In this document: positions 7,149 to 14,616 of the stretch, in pieces
Layout: the number at the start of each line of letters is the position of its first letter
Position numbering within the stretch: the stretch's first letter is position 1
NCBI GenBank assembly: GCA_910576875.1
Contig: CAJTKI010000027.1
Span: forward strand, 1 to 19,528
Direction of reading: 5' to 3'
Source: an uncultured Christensenella sp.
GTDB lineage: Bacteria > Bacillota > Clostridia > Christensenellales > UBA3700
Length of the DNA: 19,528 nucleotides
Position numbers and translations under genes: made by a program
The notes under the pieces: generated by a model
The model's database searches: none
Told to the model about the DNA's origin: nothing
Seen by the model: the letters and a program-made list of their open reading frames with translations, nothing else

Positions 7149-9295
7149 GCGGACCGATGGGCAGACCGCACGGCGGTCATCACAAAGTCAAAGACTTCCG
7201 AGGCACGTTGCGCAAGACGATGCGGTATATGCGCAAGGATCTGGTCGTGATCGTGCTGGCGTTCGTATTCGCGATCGGCGGCGTGACGGCGACGTTGCTC
7301 GTCCCCGAAATCTTGGGCGACGCGACCGACAAGCTGATGGAAGGCGCGATGCAGAAGACGATCTACAAGAGCGTCGTCGAATTGGGCGAACAGTTCTCCT
7401 ACGAGTCGATGGACGCGGATCAACGCAAGATGATCGATCAGATGGTGAGTTTCAACCGTACGCTGGGCGATCTCAAAAATTATGCCAACGACGCCACGAT
7501 TCCGATGTCGCAGGAATTGCGCGAGCAGATCTTGTCGATTCCCCAAGAGATGAATAACACGAGCATGCGGATATTCTACGGGTTCGATGGATATGAGACG
7601 TTCGGAGAAGCGGTTGCGGCGTTGCAGTTGGAAGGCATCGTATCCAAGATTCCCGCGGCGTATCAAGAGGCGATCTATGTGATGTCGTTGCGCGGCGCGC
7701 CGTCCATCGACGTGGATGCGATCGTATCGATCCTGATCAAGATCTTGATCCTCGTTATCTGTTCCGCCGCGATGTCGTATATTCAGGGATTTCTGTTGGC
7801 GGGCGTCGCGCAGAAGTTGTCGTACCGCATGCGTCGGGATATCAACAACAAGATCGACGCATTGCCGCTGCGTTACTTCGATACGACGACCAACGGCGAA
7901 GTCATGAGTTTGATTACCAATGACATCGACACGATCAGCATGTCGCTCAATCAGAGTTTGTCGCAGGTGATTACGTCGGTGACGACGATCGTCGGCGTAT
8001 TGGTCATGATGCTGCGCATCAACTGGCTGCTTACGATCATCGCGCTGTGCGTGCTGCCGGTGACGATGCTGTCGGCAATGCTGATCATCAAGCGGTCGCA
8101 ACGCTACTTTATCGCGCAGCAAACCTATCTGGGACACGTCAACGGATATATCGAAGAAAAGTACAACGGACACAACGTCGTCAAACTGTTTAACGGCGAA
8201 GAGAAGTCGCTGCGCGAGTTTGCGCAATACAACGACAAGCTGTACGATTCTGCATGGAATTCGCAGTTCTTCTCGGGGATGATGCATCCGATTTCGCGTT
8301 TGATCGGCAATCTGTGTTACGTCGTCGTTTGCGTCGTCGGCGGCGCGATGACGATCGGCACGATCGCCGTGCCGGGCGGAGACATGACGATCGGCGGCAT
8401 TCAGGCGTTCGTGACGTATGTACGGCAGTTTAACCAACCGATCATGCAGGTCGCGAGCGTCGCCAATACGTTGCAATCTACGATCGCTGCGGCGGAACGC
8501 GTCTTTACGTTCTTGGAGCAACCCGAAGAAATCGAGACCGGTACGCTGGCGCCCGAACAGGTGCGCGGCGACGTCGAGTTTGAGAATGTGCGCTTCGGAT
8601 ACCAGGCGGATAAGACGATTATCAAGGATTTCAGTTGTTCCGTCCAAAGCGGACAGCGGATCGCGATCGTCGGACCGACCGGCGCGGGCAAGACGACGAT
8701 CGTCAAACTGCTGATGCGGTTCTATGAACTCAACGGCGGCAGCATTCGCATCGACGGCACGGACATCACGCAGATGTCGCGACAGGGGTTGCGCGATCAC
8801 GTCGGCATGGTCTTGCAGGATACGTGGCTGTTCGGCGGTTCGATCATGGAAAACATCCGATACGGCAGACTCGACGCGACGGACGAAGAAGTCGTCGCCG
8901 CCGCGAAGATCGCGTGCGCGGATCACTTTATCACGACGCTGCCGGGCGGGTACGGATTTGAGATCAGTTCGGACGCCAGTAACGTGTCGCAGGGACAAAA
9001 ACAGTTGTTGACGATCGCGCGGGCGATTCTTGCCGATCCGACGATCCTGATCCTGGACGAAGCGACGTCGTCGGTCGATACGCGTACCGAAGTCTTGATC
9101 CAACAGGCTATGGAACGGTTGATGCAGGGACGCACGAGCTTTATCATCGCGCATCGGTTGTCTACGATTCGCAACGCGGATCGGATCTTGGTGCTCAACG
9201 AGGGCGACGTCGTCGAGCAAGGCAAGCACGAAGAGCTGCTGGCGTTGGACGGATTCTATGCGCAACTCTATAACGCGCAATTCGAAAACGCCTGA
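7145..9295 (+). CDS. ABC exporter half-transporter, consensus-site subunit
   Basis: This is the partner of the preceding gene: 716 residues, larger than a usual ~580-residue half-exporter. The N-terminus is rich in Gly, His and Pro. TM1 (about 37-58) and TM2 (about 196-220) are separated by roughly 135 residues, mostly hydrophilic. Such a large outside loop resembles the extracellular domain of BmrD-type subunits. The ATPase domain is catalytically complete: Walker A GPTGAGKTT at 510-518, Walker B ILILDE with catalytic Glu639, and switch His670 in IIAHRLST. Its signature motif is VSQGQ (Ser615 to Gln618) where VSGGQ would be canonical. It therefore pairs with the degenerate Walker motifs of the partner, as in known asymmetric exporters. 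ATG 7145 overlaps the upstream stop by 4 bases and has GGAGGA ahead. A strong terminator follows. Confidence 0.95.
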   Translation: MSGPMGRPHGGHHKVKDFRGTLRKTMRYMRKDLVVIVLAFVFAIGGVTATLLVPEILGDATDKLMEGAMQKTIYKSVVELGEQFSYESMDADQRKMIDQMVSFNRTLGDLKNYANDATIPMSQELREQILSIPQEMNNTSMRIFYGFDGYETFGEAVAALQLEGIVSKIPAAYQEAIYVMSLRGAPSIDVDAIVSILIKILILVICSAAMSYIQGFLLAGVAQKLSYRMRRDINNKIDALPLRYFDTTTNGEVMSLITNDIDTISMSLNQSLSQVITSVTTIVGVLVMMLRINWLLTIIALCVLPVTMLSAMLIIKRSQRYFIAQQTYLGHVNGYIEEKYNGHNVVKLFNGEEKSLREFAQYNDKLYDSAWNSQFFSGMMHPISRLIGNLCYVVVCVVGGAMTIGTIAVPGGDMTIGGIQAFVTYVRQFNQPIMQVASVANTLQSTIAAAERVFTFLEQPEEIETGTLAPEQVRGDVEFENVRFGYQADKTIIKDFSCSVQSGQRIAIVGPTGAGKTTIVKLLMRFYELNGGSIRIDGTDITQMSRQGLRDHVGMVLQDTWLFGGSIMENIRYGRLDATDEEVVAAAKIACADHFITTLPGGYGFEISSDASNVSQGQKQLLTIARAILADPTILILDEATSSVDTRTEVLIQQAMERLMQGRTSFIIAHRLSTIRNADRILVLNEGDVVEQGKHEELLALDGFYAQLYNAQFENA

Positions 9296-9310
9296 CGTAC
9301 GATCAAGCGG

Positions 9311-9336
9311 AAAAGCGACGGAAACGTCGCTTTTTT
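9311..9336 (+). terminator. Terminator of the ABC exporter operon
   Basis: AAAAGCGACG (9311-9320) pairs perfectly with CGTCGCTTTT (9325-9334) across a GAAA tetraloop. The T-run extends to 9336, 15 bases past the stop codon. Confidence 0.92.
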
Positions 9337-9525
9337 CGTGCGGCAACGATTTGCGTGATCATCGGGCAGCGCCGCGTACGGTGTTGTCGTGCGCTATGCG
9401 CCGTTCGGGTATTTTGCGCGAGGATGCGGCAGGTCGCGCGACGTTGGGATCTTCGATCCGAATCGAGCGAAATCGGCTTGGCGACAAGTCGCGGAGAAAT
9501 CGGCGCGATTTTATCCCAAAACGCT

Positions 9526-9553
9526 TTGCAAAACGCGTTGCTTGCGTTATAAT
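9526..9553 (+). promoter_or_regulatory. Promoter of tRNA-Arg
   Basis: TTGCAA (9526-9531), a 16-base spacer and TATAAT (9548-9553) end 11 bases before the first tRNA base. The ~190 bases between the exporter terminator and this promoter show no gene that I can support. Confidence 0.78.
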
Positions 9554-9564
9554 GAATAAGCCGC

Positions 9565-9641
9565 GTATCCGTAGCTCAGTTGGATAGAGCGTCAGACTCC
9601 GACTCTGAAGGTCGCAGGTTCGACTCCTGTCGGGTACACCA
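9565..9641 (+). tRNA. tRNA-Arg (anticodon CCG)
   Basis: It folds as a full cloverleaf. Acceptor arm GTATCCG pairs with CGGGTAC with one T-G pair. The D arm is GCTC/GAGC, the anticodon arm TCAGA/TCTGA with loop CTCCGAC, the variable loop AGGTC, and the T arm GCAGG/CCTGT with loop TTCGACT. Anticodon CCG reads the Arg codon CGG. The discriminator is A9638 and CCA (9639-9641) is encoded. It has its own promoter and terminator. Confidence 0.97.
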
Positions 9642-9677
9642 AAAACCGATAATCCGCAATGGGGATTATCGGTTTTT
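9641..9677 (+). terminator. Terminator after tRNA-Arg, symmetrical
   Basis: A perfect 15-bp stem (9641-9655 with 9663-9677) closes a 7-base loop, with A5 on the left and T5 on the right, so it could work in both directions. The last base of the tRNA CCA is the first base of the stem. The next ~150 bases, to the mscL promoter, hold nothing I recognise. Confidence 0.88.
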
Positions 9678-9830
9678 GCATGTCGCGGTACGCGGGCACG
9701 GCGGATCGGGACATGCGTTGCCGCGCGACATGCGGGCGCGAATGCCGGGGCTCGGTTGGGGGACGTCGGGTCGACTGCATTGCGTCGGCGAAATGACGGC
9801 GCGCAATCGGGGGAATTTTCGTTGCGGCGC

Positions 9831-9860
9831 TTGACAACGCATGCAAAATGTCGATATAAT
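9831..9860 (+). promoter_or_regulatory. Promoter of mscL
   Basis: Consensus TTGACA (9831-9836) and TATAAT (9855-9860) are separated by 18 bases, 34 bases ahead of the ATG at 9895. Confidence 0.88.
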
Positions 9861-9894
9861 CAAACCGATAACAGACAGGAAAGGAGAATGCATT

Positions 9895-10425
9895 ATGGCA
9901 AAGAAAAAGAGCAGTTTTTTTGCGGACTTTAAGGCATTTATCACGCGCGGCAATATCGTCGATCTGGCGCTTGCGGTCGTGATCGGCGGCGCGTTCAGCG
10001 CGATCGTCAACAGCTTGGTATCGGATATCATCATGCCGTTGTTGACGCTGGCGACGGGCGACGGCGTGCAAGGTTTGTCCGTCGTGTTGAACGGCGTGGA
10101 CAAATATCTGGCGGACGGATCGATCAATCCCGAAGCGGTATTGTGGAAGTACGGCAATTTCTTGCAGGCGATCATCAACTTTTTGATCATTTCGCTGTGC
10201 ATCTTTACGACGTTGCGCATCGCGATGAAGATCAAGAGCGCGAGCGAAAAGCTGGCGGTCAAACATGCGCCGCAGGACGAAGCGGAAGCCGTGGCGGCGG
10301 AAGCGGACGCGCCCGTCGAGCCGGCGCAGCAAGCGCCCGCGGCGGAGAGCCAGGAAGACCTGTTGCGACAGATCCGCGATTTGCTGGCGGCGCAAACGTC
10401 CGATCCGGACGCGAAAGCGGAATAA
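9895..10425 (+). CDS. mscL: Large-conductance mechanosensitive channel MscL
   Basis: MscL is a homopentameric inner-membrane pore that opens under membrane tension to release solutes during osmotic downshock. The 176-residue product has the short amphipathic N-terminal helix (FFADFKAFITRGN), then TM1 beginning IVDLALAVVIGGAFSAIV with the conserved DIIMPLL end (to about 50). A periplasmic loop at about 51-86 is followed by TM2 at about 87-112. The C-terminal bundle helix, EDLLRQIRDLLAAQ, is present at 154-167. The linker before it (about 124-152) is long and rich in Ala, Glu and Pro, making the protein about 40 residues longer than the usual 130-150. ATG 9895 follows AGGAG. An upstream in-frame ATG at 9841 lies inside the promoter spacer and is not used. 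Confidence 0.96.
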   Translation: MAKKKSSFFADFKAFITRGNIVDLALAVVIGGAFSAIVNSLVSDIIMPLLTLATGDGVQGLSVVLNGVDKYLADGSINPEAVLWKYGNFLQAIINFLIISLCIFTTLRIAMKIKSASEKLAVKHAPQDEAEAVAAEADAPVEPAQQAPAAESQEDLLRQIRDLLAAQTSDPDAKAE

Positions 10426-10446
10426 ATCGCAGTTGTTCAGACGACG

Positions 10447-10473
10447 GACCGTCCGCGTAAGCGGGCGGTCTTT
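10447..10473 (+). terminator. Probable terminator of mscL
   Basis: GACCGTCCGC (10447-10456) pairs with GCGGGCGGTC (10461-10470, one T-G pair) over a GTAA loop, followed by only TTTGT. The stem is strong but the T-run is short. Confidence 0.65.
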
Positions 10474-10520
10474 GTATGTCGCGCCGCGTGCGTCGTACGC
10501 GCGGCGTGTGCAAATGGGGC

Positions 10521-10572
10521 TTGATCTTGCATTATATATATGATATAATAGGGAAAATCTACGGAATCCGTA
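10521..10572 (+). promoter_or_regulatory. Promoter of the beta-galactosidase gene with downstream palindrome
   Basis: TTGATC (10521-10526), a 17-base spacer and TATAAT (10544-10549) form the promoter. Just past the expected start of transcription lies TACGGAATCCGTA (10560-10572), an inverted repeat with 6-bp arms and one central base. Its position is typical of a repressor operator. The untranslated leader before the ATG at 10696 is about 140 bases. Confidence 0.7.
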
Positions 10573-10695
10573 ACGATCGACACAGATCGCGTCATGCGTC
10601 CGAACAGGCTCTTGCAATCGGTCGGGCGAGCAAGGACGGAACATCGGTTGTCGACGAAACGGAAATCGGGTCGCGCCGCGACAAAGGAGAAAGTT

Positions 10696-13600
10696 ATGAA
10701 TTATTGGAAAAAGCTGTCCGTATACGACGTGAATTCCGGCACGCGGTATGCGTCCGGATTTCCGTTGGACGCGGACGGACAGACGACGGCGGTATGTCTG
10801 GACGGGGAATGGGACTTCCGTCTTGTCCCAAATCCGGGCGCGGTTCCCAAGGGCTACGAGAAGCCAGGCGCGCAGCTGACCGGATTCGACAAGATCACGG
10901 TGCCGTCCAACTGGCAGATCCAAGGATACGGACAGCCGATTTATACCAACTACGTCTATCCGTACGCGTTGGCGCAATTCAATCTCGCGGCGGTGCCGCA
11001 CGTCAAAGCGCGCTATAACGAAGTCGGATGCTATGTGACGGAATTCGACGTGGCGGATCTGGGACGCGACGTATTTTTGAGATTCGACGGCATCAACAGC
11101 TGCGGCGATATTTACGTCAACGGCGAATTCGTCGGTTACTCCGAAGATACGTTCAGTCCGCAAGAGTACGAGATTACGCAATATGTCCGTCAAGGGAAAA
11201 ACAAACTCGCGGTATCGGTCTATCGGTATACGACGGGCAGCTATCTGGAAGATCAGGACATGTGGAGACTGTCCGGATTGTTCCGCAGCGTGTATCTGAT
11301 CTACAAGCCGCGGATCGAAGTGGCGGATTATTTTACGCACGCGCAGTTGTCGGAAGATTATCGCAACGCGCGTTTCGAGGCGGACGTGACCGTCTCCGCG
11401 CGGGACGCTTTGGCAAGCGACGCGGTCGTATCGGTCGAGTTGTCGTACGCGGGCAAGCGCGTTGCGCGGATCGAGCAGAGATTGGGCGAAGTACAGACGT
11501 ATTCGTCCCGTACGATTACGTTGTCGGCGGACTTGTCCGACGTGGCGCTGTGGTCGCACGAGCATCCGAATTTGTACGACGTCGAAGTGCGCTTGACGGA
11601 CGGAGATCGGTTGTTGGATATGCGCCGCTCGCACTTCGGATTCCGCGAAGTCAAAATTACGCCGATGCAGGACGGCAAAGGTCCGTTTATCCTGCTCAAC
11701 GGCAAACCGATGAAAATCTACGGCGTCAACCGTCACGAGTTCCACCCCGATTACGGGCATGCCGTGCCGGCGGATTGCATCGAGCGCGATATTCGGCTGT
11801 GCAAAGCCAACAATATCACGTCGATCCGCAACAGCCATTATCCCAATCAGGACGTGTTCTACGATCTGTGCGATCGCTACGGCATACTCGTCATGGCGGA
11901 AACCAATCTGGAATCGCACGGGCTTGCGATCGTCTTGCCCAAGAGCGATAAGCGCTGGCGCGATCAATGCGTTTACCGCGCGACGAACATGGTGCGGCGG
12001 TTGCGCAACCATCCGTGCATTATCAGCTGGTCGCTCGGCAACGAAGCGGGATTCGGCAAAGATTTCTTTGCGATGCGCGACGCGGTGCGCGCGTTGGATA
12101 CGTCGCGTTTCATTCATTACGAACCCGATCAGTCCGGCAAGGTCGGAGACGTGCTCAGCGAAATGTATTCCAAGGTCGAGAAAATGCCCGTCATCGGCGA
12201 AAACAAACCGATGCGGCACTGCTATGCGCTGTGGTCGCCGATGGGGTGCAAATATACGCCGCAAATGTATCGCGATCTGCCGTTTATCCAATGCGAATAC
12301 GCGCATTGCATGGGCAACAGCCTGGGCAATTTCAGCGATTATTGGGATATGTTCCGCAAATACGACCGTTTGGCGGGCGGCTATATCTGGGATTTTGCGG
12401 ATCAGAGTATCCGCCGCAACCGCAACGGCAAAGACGAATGGTGCTACGGCGGCGACTTCGGCGACAAACCGAACGCGGGCAGATTTGCGTTCAACGGCAT
12501 CGTGCGGGCGGATCGTTCGCCCAATCCGGCGTTGTTCGAAGTGCGGTATCAGTATCAACAGGTGTGGTTCGAGTTGGAAGGGCATACGATCCGTATGCGC
12601 AACGACTACCGTTTTACCGATTTGAATAATTTTGCGCTCGAAATCTCGATGGAAGCGGAAGGCGAGCAGCTGTACAGCCGTCGCGTCACGGTGGAATGTC
12701 CGCCGGACGGCACGGCGACGTGCGAACTGTTGCCGATGGAATATCCCGCGGGCAAAGAAATCGTGTGCAATCTGCGCTTGGCGACGCTCGAAGATACGGC
12801 GTACGCGCCGGCGGGGCATGTCGTCGCGTACGAGCAGTTCGTGATGCAACCGTTCGACTTTACCGCGCCTGCGCTCGCGGGCGGCGCGACGTTTGAAAAA
12901 CGCGGCGACGAATATTCGATCGTTTGCGGACAGACGGTATACACGTTGACGCGTTCCGGCGCGATCGTGTCCGTCAAGAAAAACGGCGTCGAAAAACTGA
13001 CGCATCCGATCCTGCCCAACTTCGTGCGCGCGGCGATCGACAACGACGCGTTGCCGCAAGTGCCCGCGCCGATTGCCAATATCTTTATGGGCGTCAACCG
13101 CTTCCGCAACGCGCGGAAAACATTGCGCGCCAAACGCATGCGCGTCGACGCGCAACAAGGCGTCGTGACCGTGGAAACCGATTGGTCGATGCGGCATTTG
13201 AAATCGCTGCATACGACGTATCGCTTCGGCGGCGACGGCAGCGTGGAACTGACGATGCGCGTCGTGCCGCGCAGGGATCTGGAACGCTACGGCTTTACCT
13301 GGCGTCTGGCAAAGGGCATCGACGGAATCGAACTGTACGGCAAAGGTCCGCACGAAAACTATTGCGACCGTGCGACGGCAGCCAAACTGTGTCTGTGGAA
13401 AGGCAACGCCGAAGACATGATCCACGATTATCTGTATCCGCAGGAGAACGGCAACCGCACCGGCGTGCGCTATGCGACGATCGGCGCGCACGGGGATATG
13501 TATGTCCGCGCGGTGGATCGGGCGTTTGAAATGACCGTGCATCCGTATACGTACGAGATGCTGCACGGTGCGCAGCACTTGCACGAATTGGGCAGACAAG

Positions 13601-13734
13601 ACATGCTCACCGTGTGCGTGGACGGCAAACAGCGCGGCGTGGGCGGCGACATTCCGGCAATGGCGAATACCAAACCGCAATACAAGATTTTGCCGGGACG
13701 GGAGCATACGTTGAAATTCGTATTGAAATTCTGA
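10696..13734 (+). CDS. lacZ: Beta-galactosidase, GH2, LacZ type
   Basis: The enzyme hydrolyses terminal beta-galactosides such as lactose. At 1012 residues it matches full-length LacZ. The order is a sugar-binding jelly roll (about 30-215, with GEWDFRL and VPSNWQIQGY), an Ig-like domain (about 220-315), a TIM barrel (about 320-610, with GVNRHEFHP), a second Ig-like stretch, and the beta-galactosidase small-chain domain (about 740-1010, with GIELYGKGPHENYCDR). Acid/base Glu450 lies in LGNEAGFG and nucleophile Glu534 in IQCEYAHCMGNS. These correspond to Glu461 and Glu537 of the E. coli enzyme. No signal peptide is seen, so it is cytoplasmic. ATG 10696 follows AAAGGAG by 7 bases; the frame is open further upstream but without a ribosome site. 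It is monocistronic, with no lacI or permease beside it, so sugar uptake is encoded elsewhere. Confidence 0.97.
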   Translation: MNYWKKLSVYDVNSGTRYASGFPLDADGQTTAVCLDGEWDFRLVPNPGAVPKGYEKPGAQLTGFDKITVPSNWQIQGYGQPIYTNYVYPYALAQFNLAAVPHVKARYNEVGCYVTEFDVADLGRDVFLRFDGINSCGDIYVNGEFVGYSEDTFSPQEYEITQYVRQGKNKLAVSVYRYTTGSYLEDQDMWRLSGLFRSVYLIYKPRIEVADYFTHAQLSEDYRNARFEADVTVSARDALASDAVVSVELSYAGKRVARIEQRLGEVQTYSSRTITLSADLSDVALWSHEHPNLYDVEVRLTDGDRLLDMRRSHFGFREVKITPMQDGKGPFILLNGKPMKIYGVNRHEFHPDYGHAVPADCIERDIRLCKANNITSIRNSHYPNQDVFYDLCDRYGILVMAETNLESHGLAIVLPKSDKRWRDQCVYRATNMVRRLRNHPCIISWSLGNEAGFGKDFFAMRDAVRALDTSRFIHYEPDQSGKVGDVLSEMYSKVEKMPVIGENKPMRHCYALWSPMGCKYTPQMYRDLPFIQCEYAHCMGNSLGNFSDYWDMFRKYDRLAGGYIWDFADQSIRRNRNGKDEWCYGGDFGDKPNAGRFAFNGIVRADRSPNPALFEVRYQYQQVWFELEGHTIRMRNDYRFTDLNNFALEISMEAEGEQLYSRRVTVECPPDGTATCELLPMEYPAGKEIVCNLRLATLEDTAYAPAGHVVAYEQFVMQPFDFTAPALAGGATFEKRGDEYSIVCGQTVYTLTRSGAIVSVKKNGVEKLTHPILPNFVRAAIDNDALPQVPAPIANIFMGVNRFRNARKTLRAKRMRVDAQQGVVTVETDWSMRHLKSLHTTYRFGGDGSVELTMRVVPRRDLERYGFTWRLAKGIDGIELYGKGPHENYCDRATAAKLCLWKGNAEDMIHDYLYPQENGNRTGVRYATIGAHGDMYVRAVDRAFEMTVHPYTYEMLHGAQHLHELGRQDMLTVCVDGKQRGVGGDIPAMANTKPQYKILPGREHTLKFVLKF

Positions 13735-13804
13735 TCGATCCGGTAGGGACGAGACGTGCGCCGACGGATGCGTTCGGCAGACATTGCGTATTCGATTCCG
13801 ATAG

Positions 13805-13847
13805 ACTGCACGCGATTTTCTTTGACGAAAATCGCGTGCAGTTATTT
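13805..13847 (+). terminator. Terminator of the beta-galactosidase gene
   Basis: A perfect 16-bp stem (13805-13820 with 13827-13842) closes the 6-base loop TTTGAC and is followed by TATTT. The T-run is weak but the stem is very stable. It lies 70 bases past the stop codon. Confidence 0.75.
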
Positions 13848-14049
13848 CGGAGTGCGTAACAATAAACGGAAATCGAAAGGAAACGGGTTATCGGTTCTTT
13901 CAAAGACGGTTTTGCCGAGCCGGTCGTTTGGATTCCGATATGCCGGATCGGGACCGGCAACGCCTTGTTTTTTCGTGCCGTCGAGGACGGCTATTTTCAA
14001 AGAAATGCTCTGCAAGCGATTGTTTGATGGATCATTGCATGATGCCGAA
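13848..14049 (+). other. Unexplained non-coding interval with two hairpins
   Basis: No frame on either strand looks like a gene. Two short stem-loops are visible. TGCCGG/CCGGCA (13941-13946 with 13954-13959) is followed eight bases later by a T-run. GCCGTC/GACGGC (13977-13982 with 13986-13991) is followed by TATTTT. No convincing promoter points into it. It could be a small RNA, a dispersed intergenic repeat, or a gene remnant. Confidence 0.35.
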
Positions 14050-14050
14050 A

Positions 14051-14084
14051 ACAAAGAAAAAAGCAAAGATTTTTCTTTGCTTTT
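14051..14084 (-). terminator. Terminator of the small membrane protein gene
   Basis: On the minus strand AAAAGCAAAG (14084-14075) pairs with CTTTGCTTTT (14068-14059) around a 6-base A-rich loop and is followed by TTCTTTGT. It lies 46 bases past the minus-strand stop at 14131. Confidence 0.72.
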
Positions 14085-14130
14085 CTCACTCGAACGCACC
14101 CGCGAAGGGCGTCTTCGTTTGTCGGCTCGA

Positions 14131-14430
14131 TTACAGTACGAGCGGAAGAATGATTCCGACGATGACGACGAGCAATACGACGATGTACAGAACTTTCCAT
14201 ACCGCGGGCTTCTTTGCGACATAGCGCCATGCAAGCACGGCGACGACGCAGATCATCAAAGCGCTTGCCACGCCTTGCATCGCGGAAACGATTTTGAGAT
14301 TGACGCCGCACAGCGACAAAATCATCGCGACCAAATACAGGATCGCGGTTACGGCGAGCAGATAGAACGACAGTTTGTTCATGCTCAACGACGAAGATTG
14401 CTTGTTATTGTTGTTGGATTTCTTAGCCAT
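14131..14430 (-). CDS. Small three-span membrane protein of unknown function
   Basis: I cannot name this 99-residue protein. It begins MAKKSNNNNKQSSS, a hydrophilic Asn/Ser-rich cytosolic tail. Three hydrophobic helices follow: LSFYLLAVTAILYLVAMIL (about 20-38), a second at about 47-66 around ASALMICVVAVLAW, and WKVLYIVVLLVVIVGIILPL (about 77-96). Short basic loops (KK) favour an inside N-terminus. No catalytic motif is seen. ATG 14430 has AGGAGG nine bases upstream, and the gene has its own good promoter and terminator, so it is very likely expressed. It stands alone between lacZ and the amino-acid importer operon, with which it is divergent. It could be a stress or envelope protein, but nothing in the sequence shows that. 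Confidence 0.82.
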   Translation of the reverse strand: MAKKSNNNNKQSSSLSMNKLSFYLLAVTAILYLVAMILSLCGVNLKIVSAMQGVASALMICVVAVLAWRYVAKKPAVWKVLYIVVLLVVIVGIILPLVL

Positions 14431-14456
14431 AGTTTGCGTCCTCCTTGTTTTTTAAT

Positions 14457-14485
14457 ATGATAGGATATTTGCGGGCGAATTTCAA
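14457..14485 (-). promoter_or_regulatory. Promoter of the small membrane protein gene
   Basis: On the minus strand TTGAAA (14485-14480), a 17-base spacer and TATCAT (14462-14457) lie 27 bases ahead of the ATG at 14430. Confidence 0.75.
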
Positions 14486-14545
14486 GCGATTTGCGCAAAA
14501 TCGTCGAATGCGCATCGATTGGATCGGATTTTCGTTGCAAAACAC

Positions 14546-14574
14546 TTTACAACTTTATCGAAATAAAGTATAAT
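14546..14574 (+). promoter_or_regulatory. Promoter of the amino-acid importer operon with a palindrome filling the spacer
   Basis: TTTACA (14546-14551) and TATAAT (14569-14574) are 17 bases apart. The spacer is ACTTTAT-CGAA-ATAAAG, and with the first T of the -10 it makes an 18-bp inverted repeat with 7-bp arms (14552-14569). A protein bound there would block RNA polymerase directly, so this is a strong operator candidate. Confidence 0.8.
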
Positions 14575-14616
14575 GACGCAGGAAACCGATCGAATATCGG
14601 AAAAAGGAGAACGGAC

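Noticed and set aside
6887..9346. An 819-codon minus-strand open frame opposite the exporter genes
   Set aside because: It mirrors the well-supported second exporter subunit, has no recognisable domain and shows the same biased composition.
9841..9894. Upstream ATG for mscL at 9841
   Set aside because: It lies inside the promoter spacer, so it cannot be on the transcript from that promoter. ATG 9895 has the ribosome site.
10594..10695. N-terminal extension of lacZ from 10594
   Set aside because: The extra residues are Arg-rich and unlike LacZ, and the strong AAAGGAG lies directly before ATG 10696.
9592..13707. A 1371-codon open frame on the minus strand across tRNA, mscL and lacZ
   Set aside because: It is the antisense shadow of lacZ and mscL, caused by GC-rich third positions that avoid stops. 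Its composition is Arg/His-rich and unnatural, and it reads through a tRNA and terminators.
13842..14234. A 130-codon minus-strand frame over the non-coding interval
   Set aside because: It crosses the membrane-protein terminator, has Ser/Arg-rich low-complexity sequence and no ribosome site.
13756..14460. A 234-codon plus-strand open frame opposite the small membrane protein
   Set aside because: It spans the lacZ terminator and a minus-strand terminator, has no ribosome site, and is antisense to a gene with good signals.
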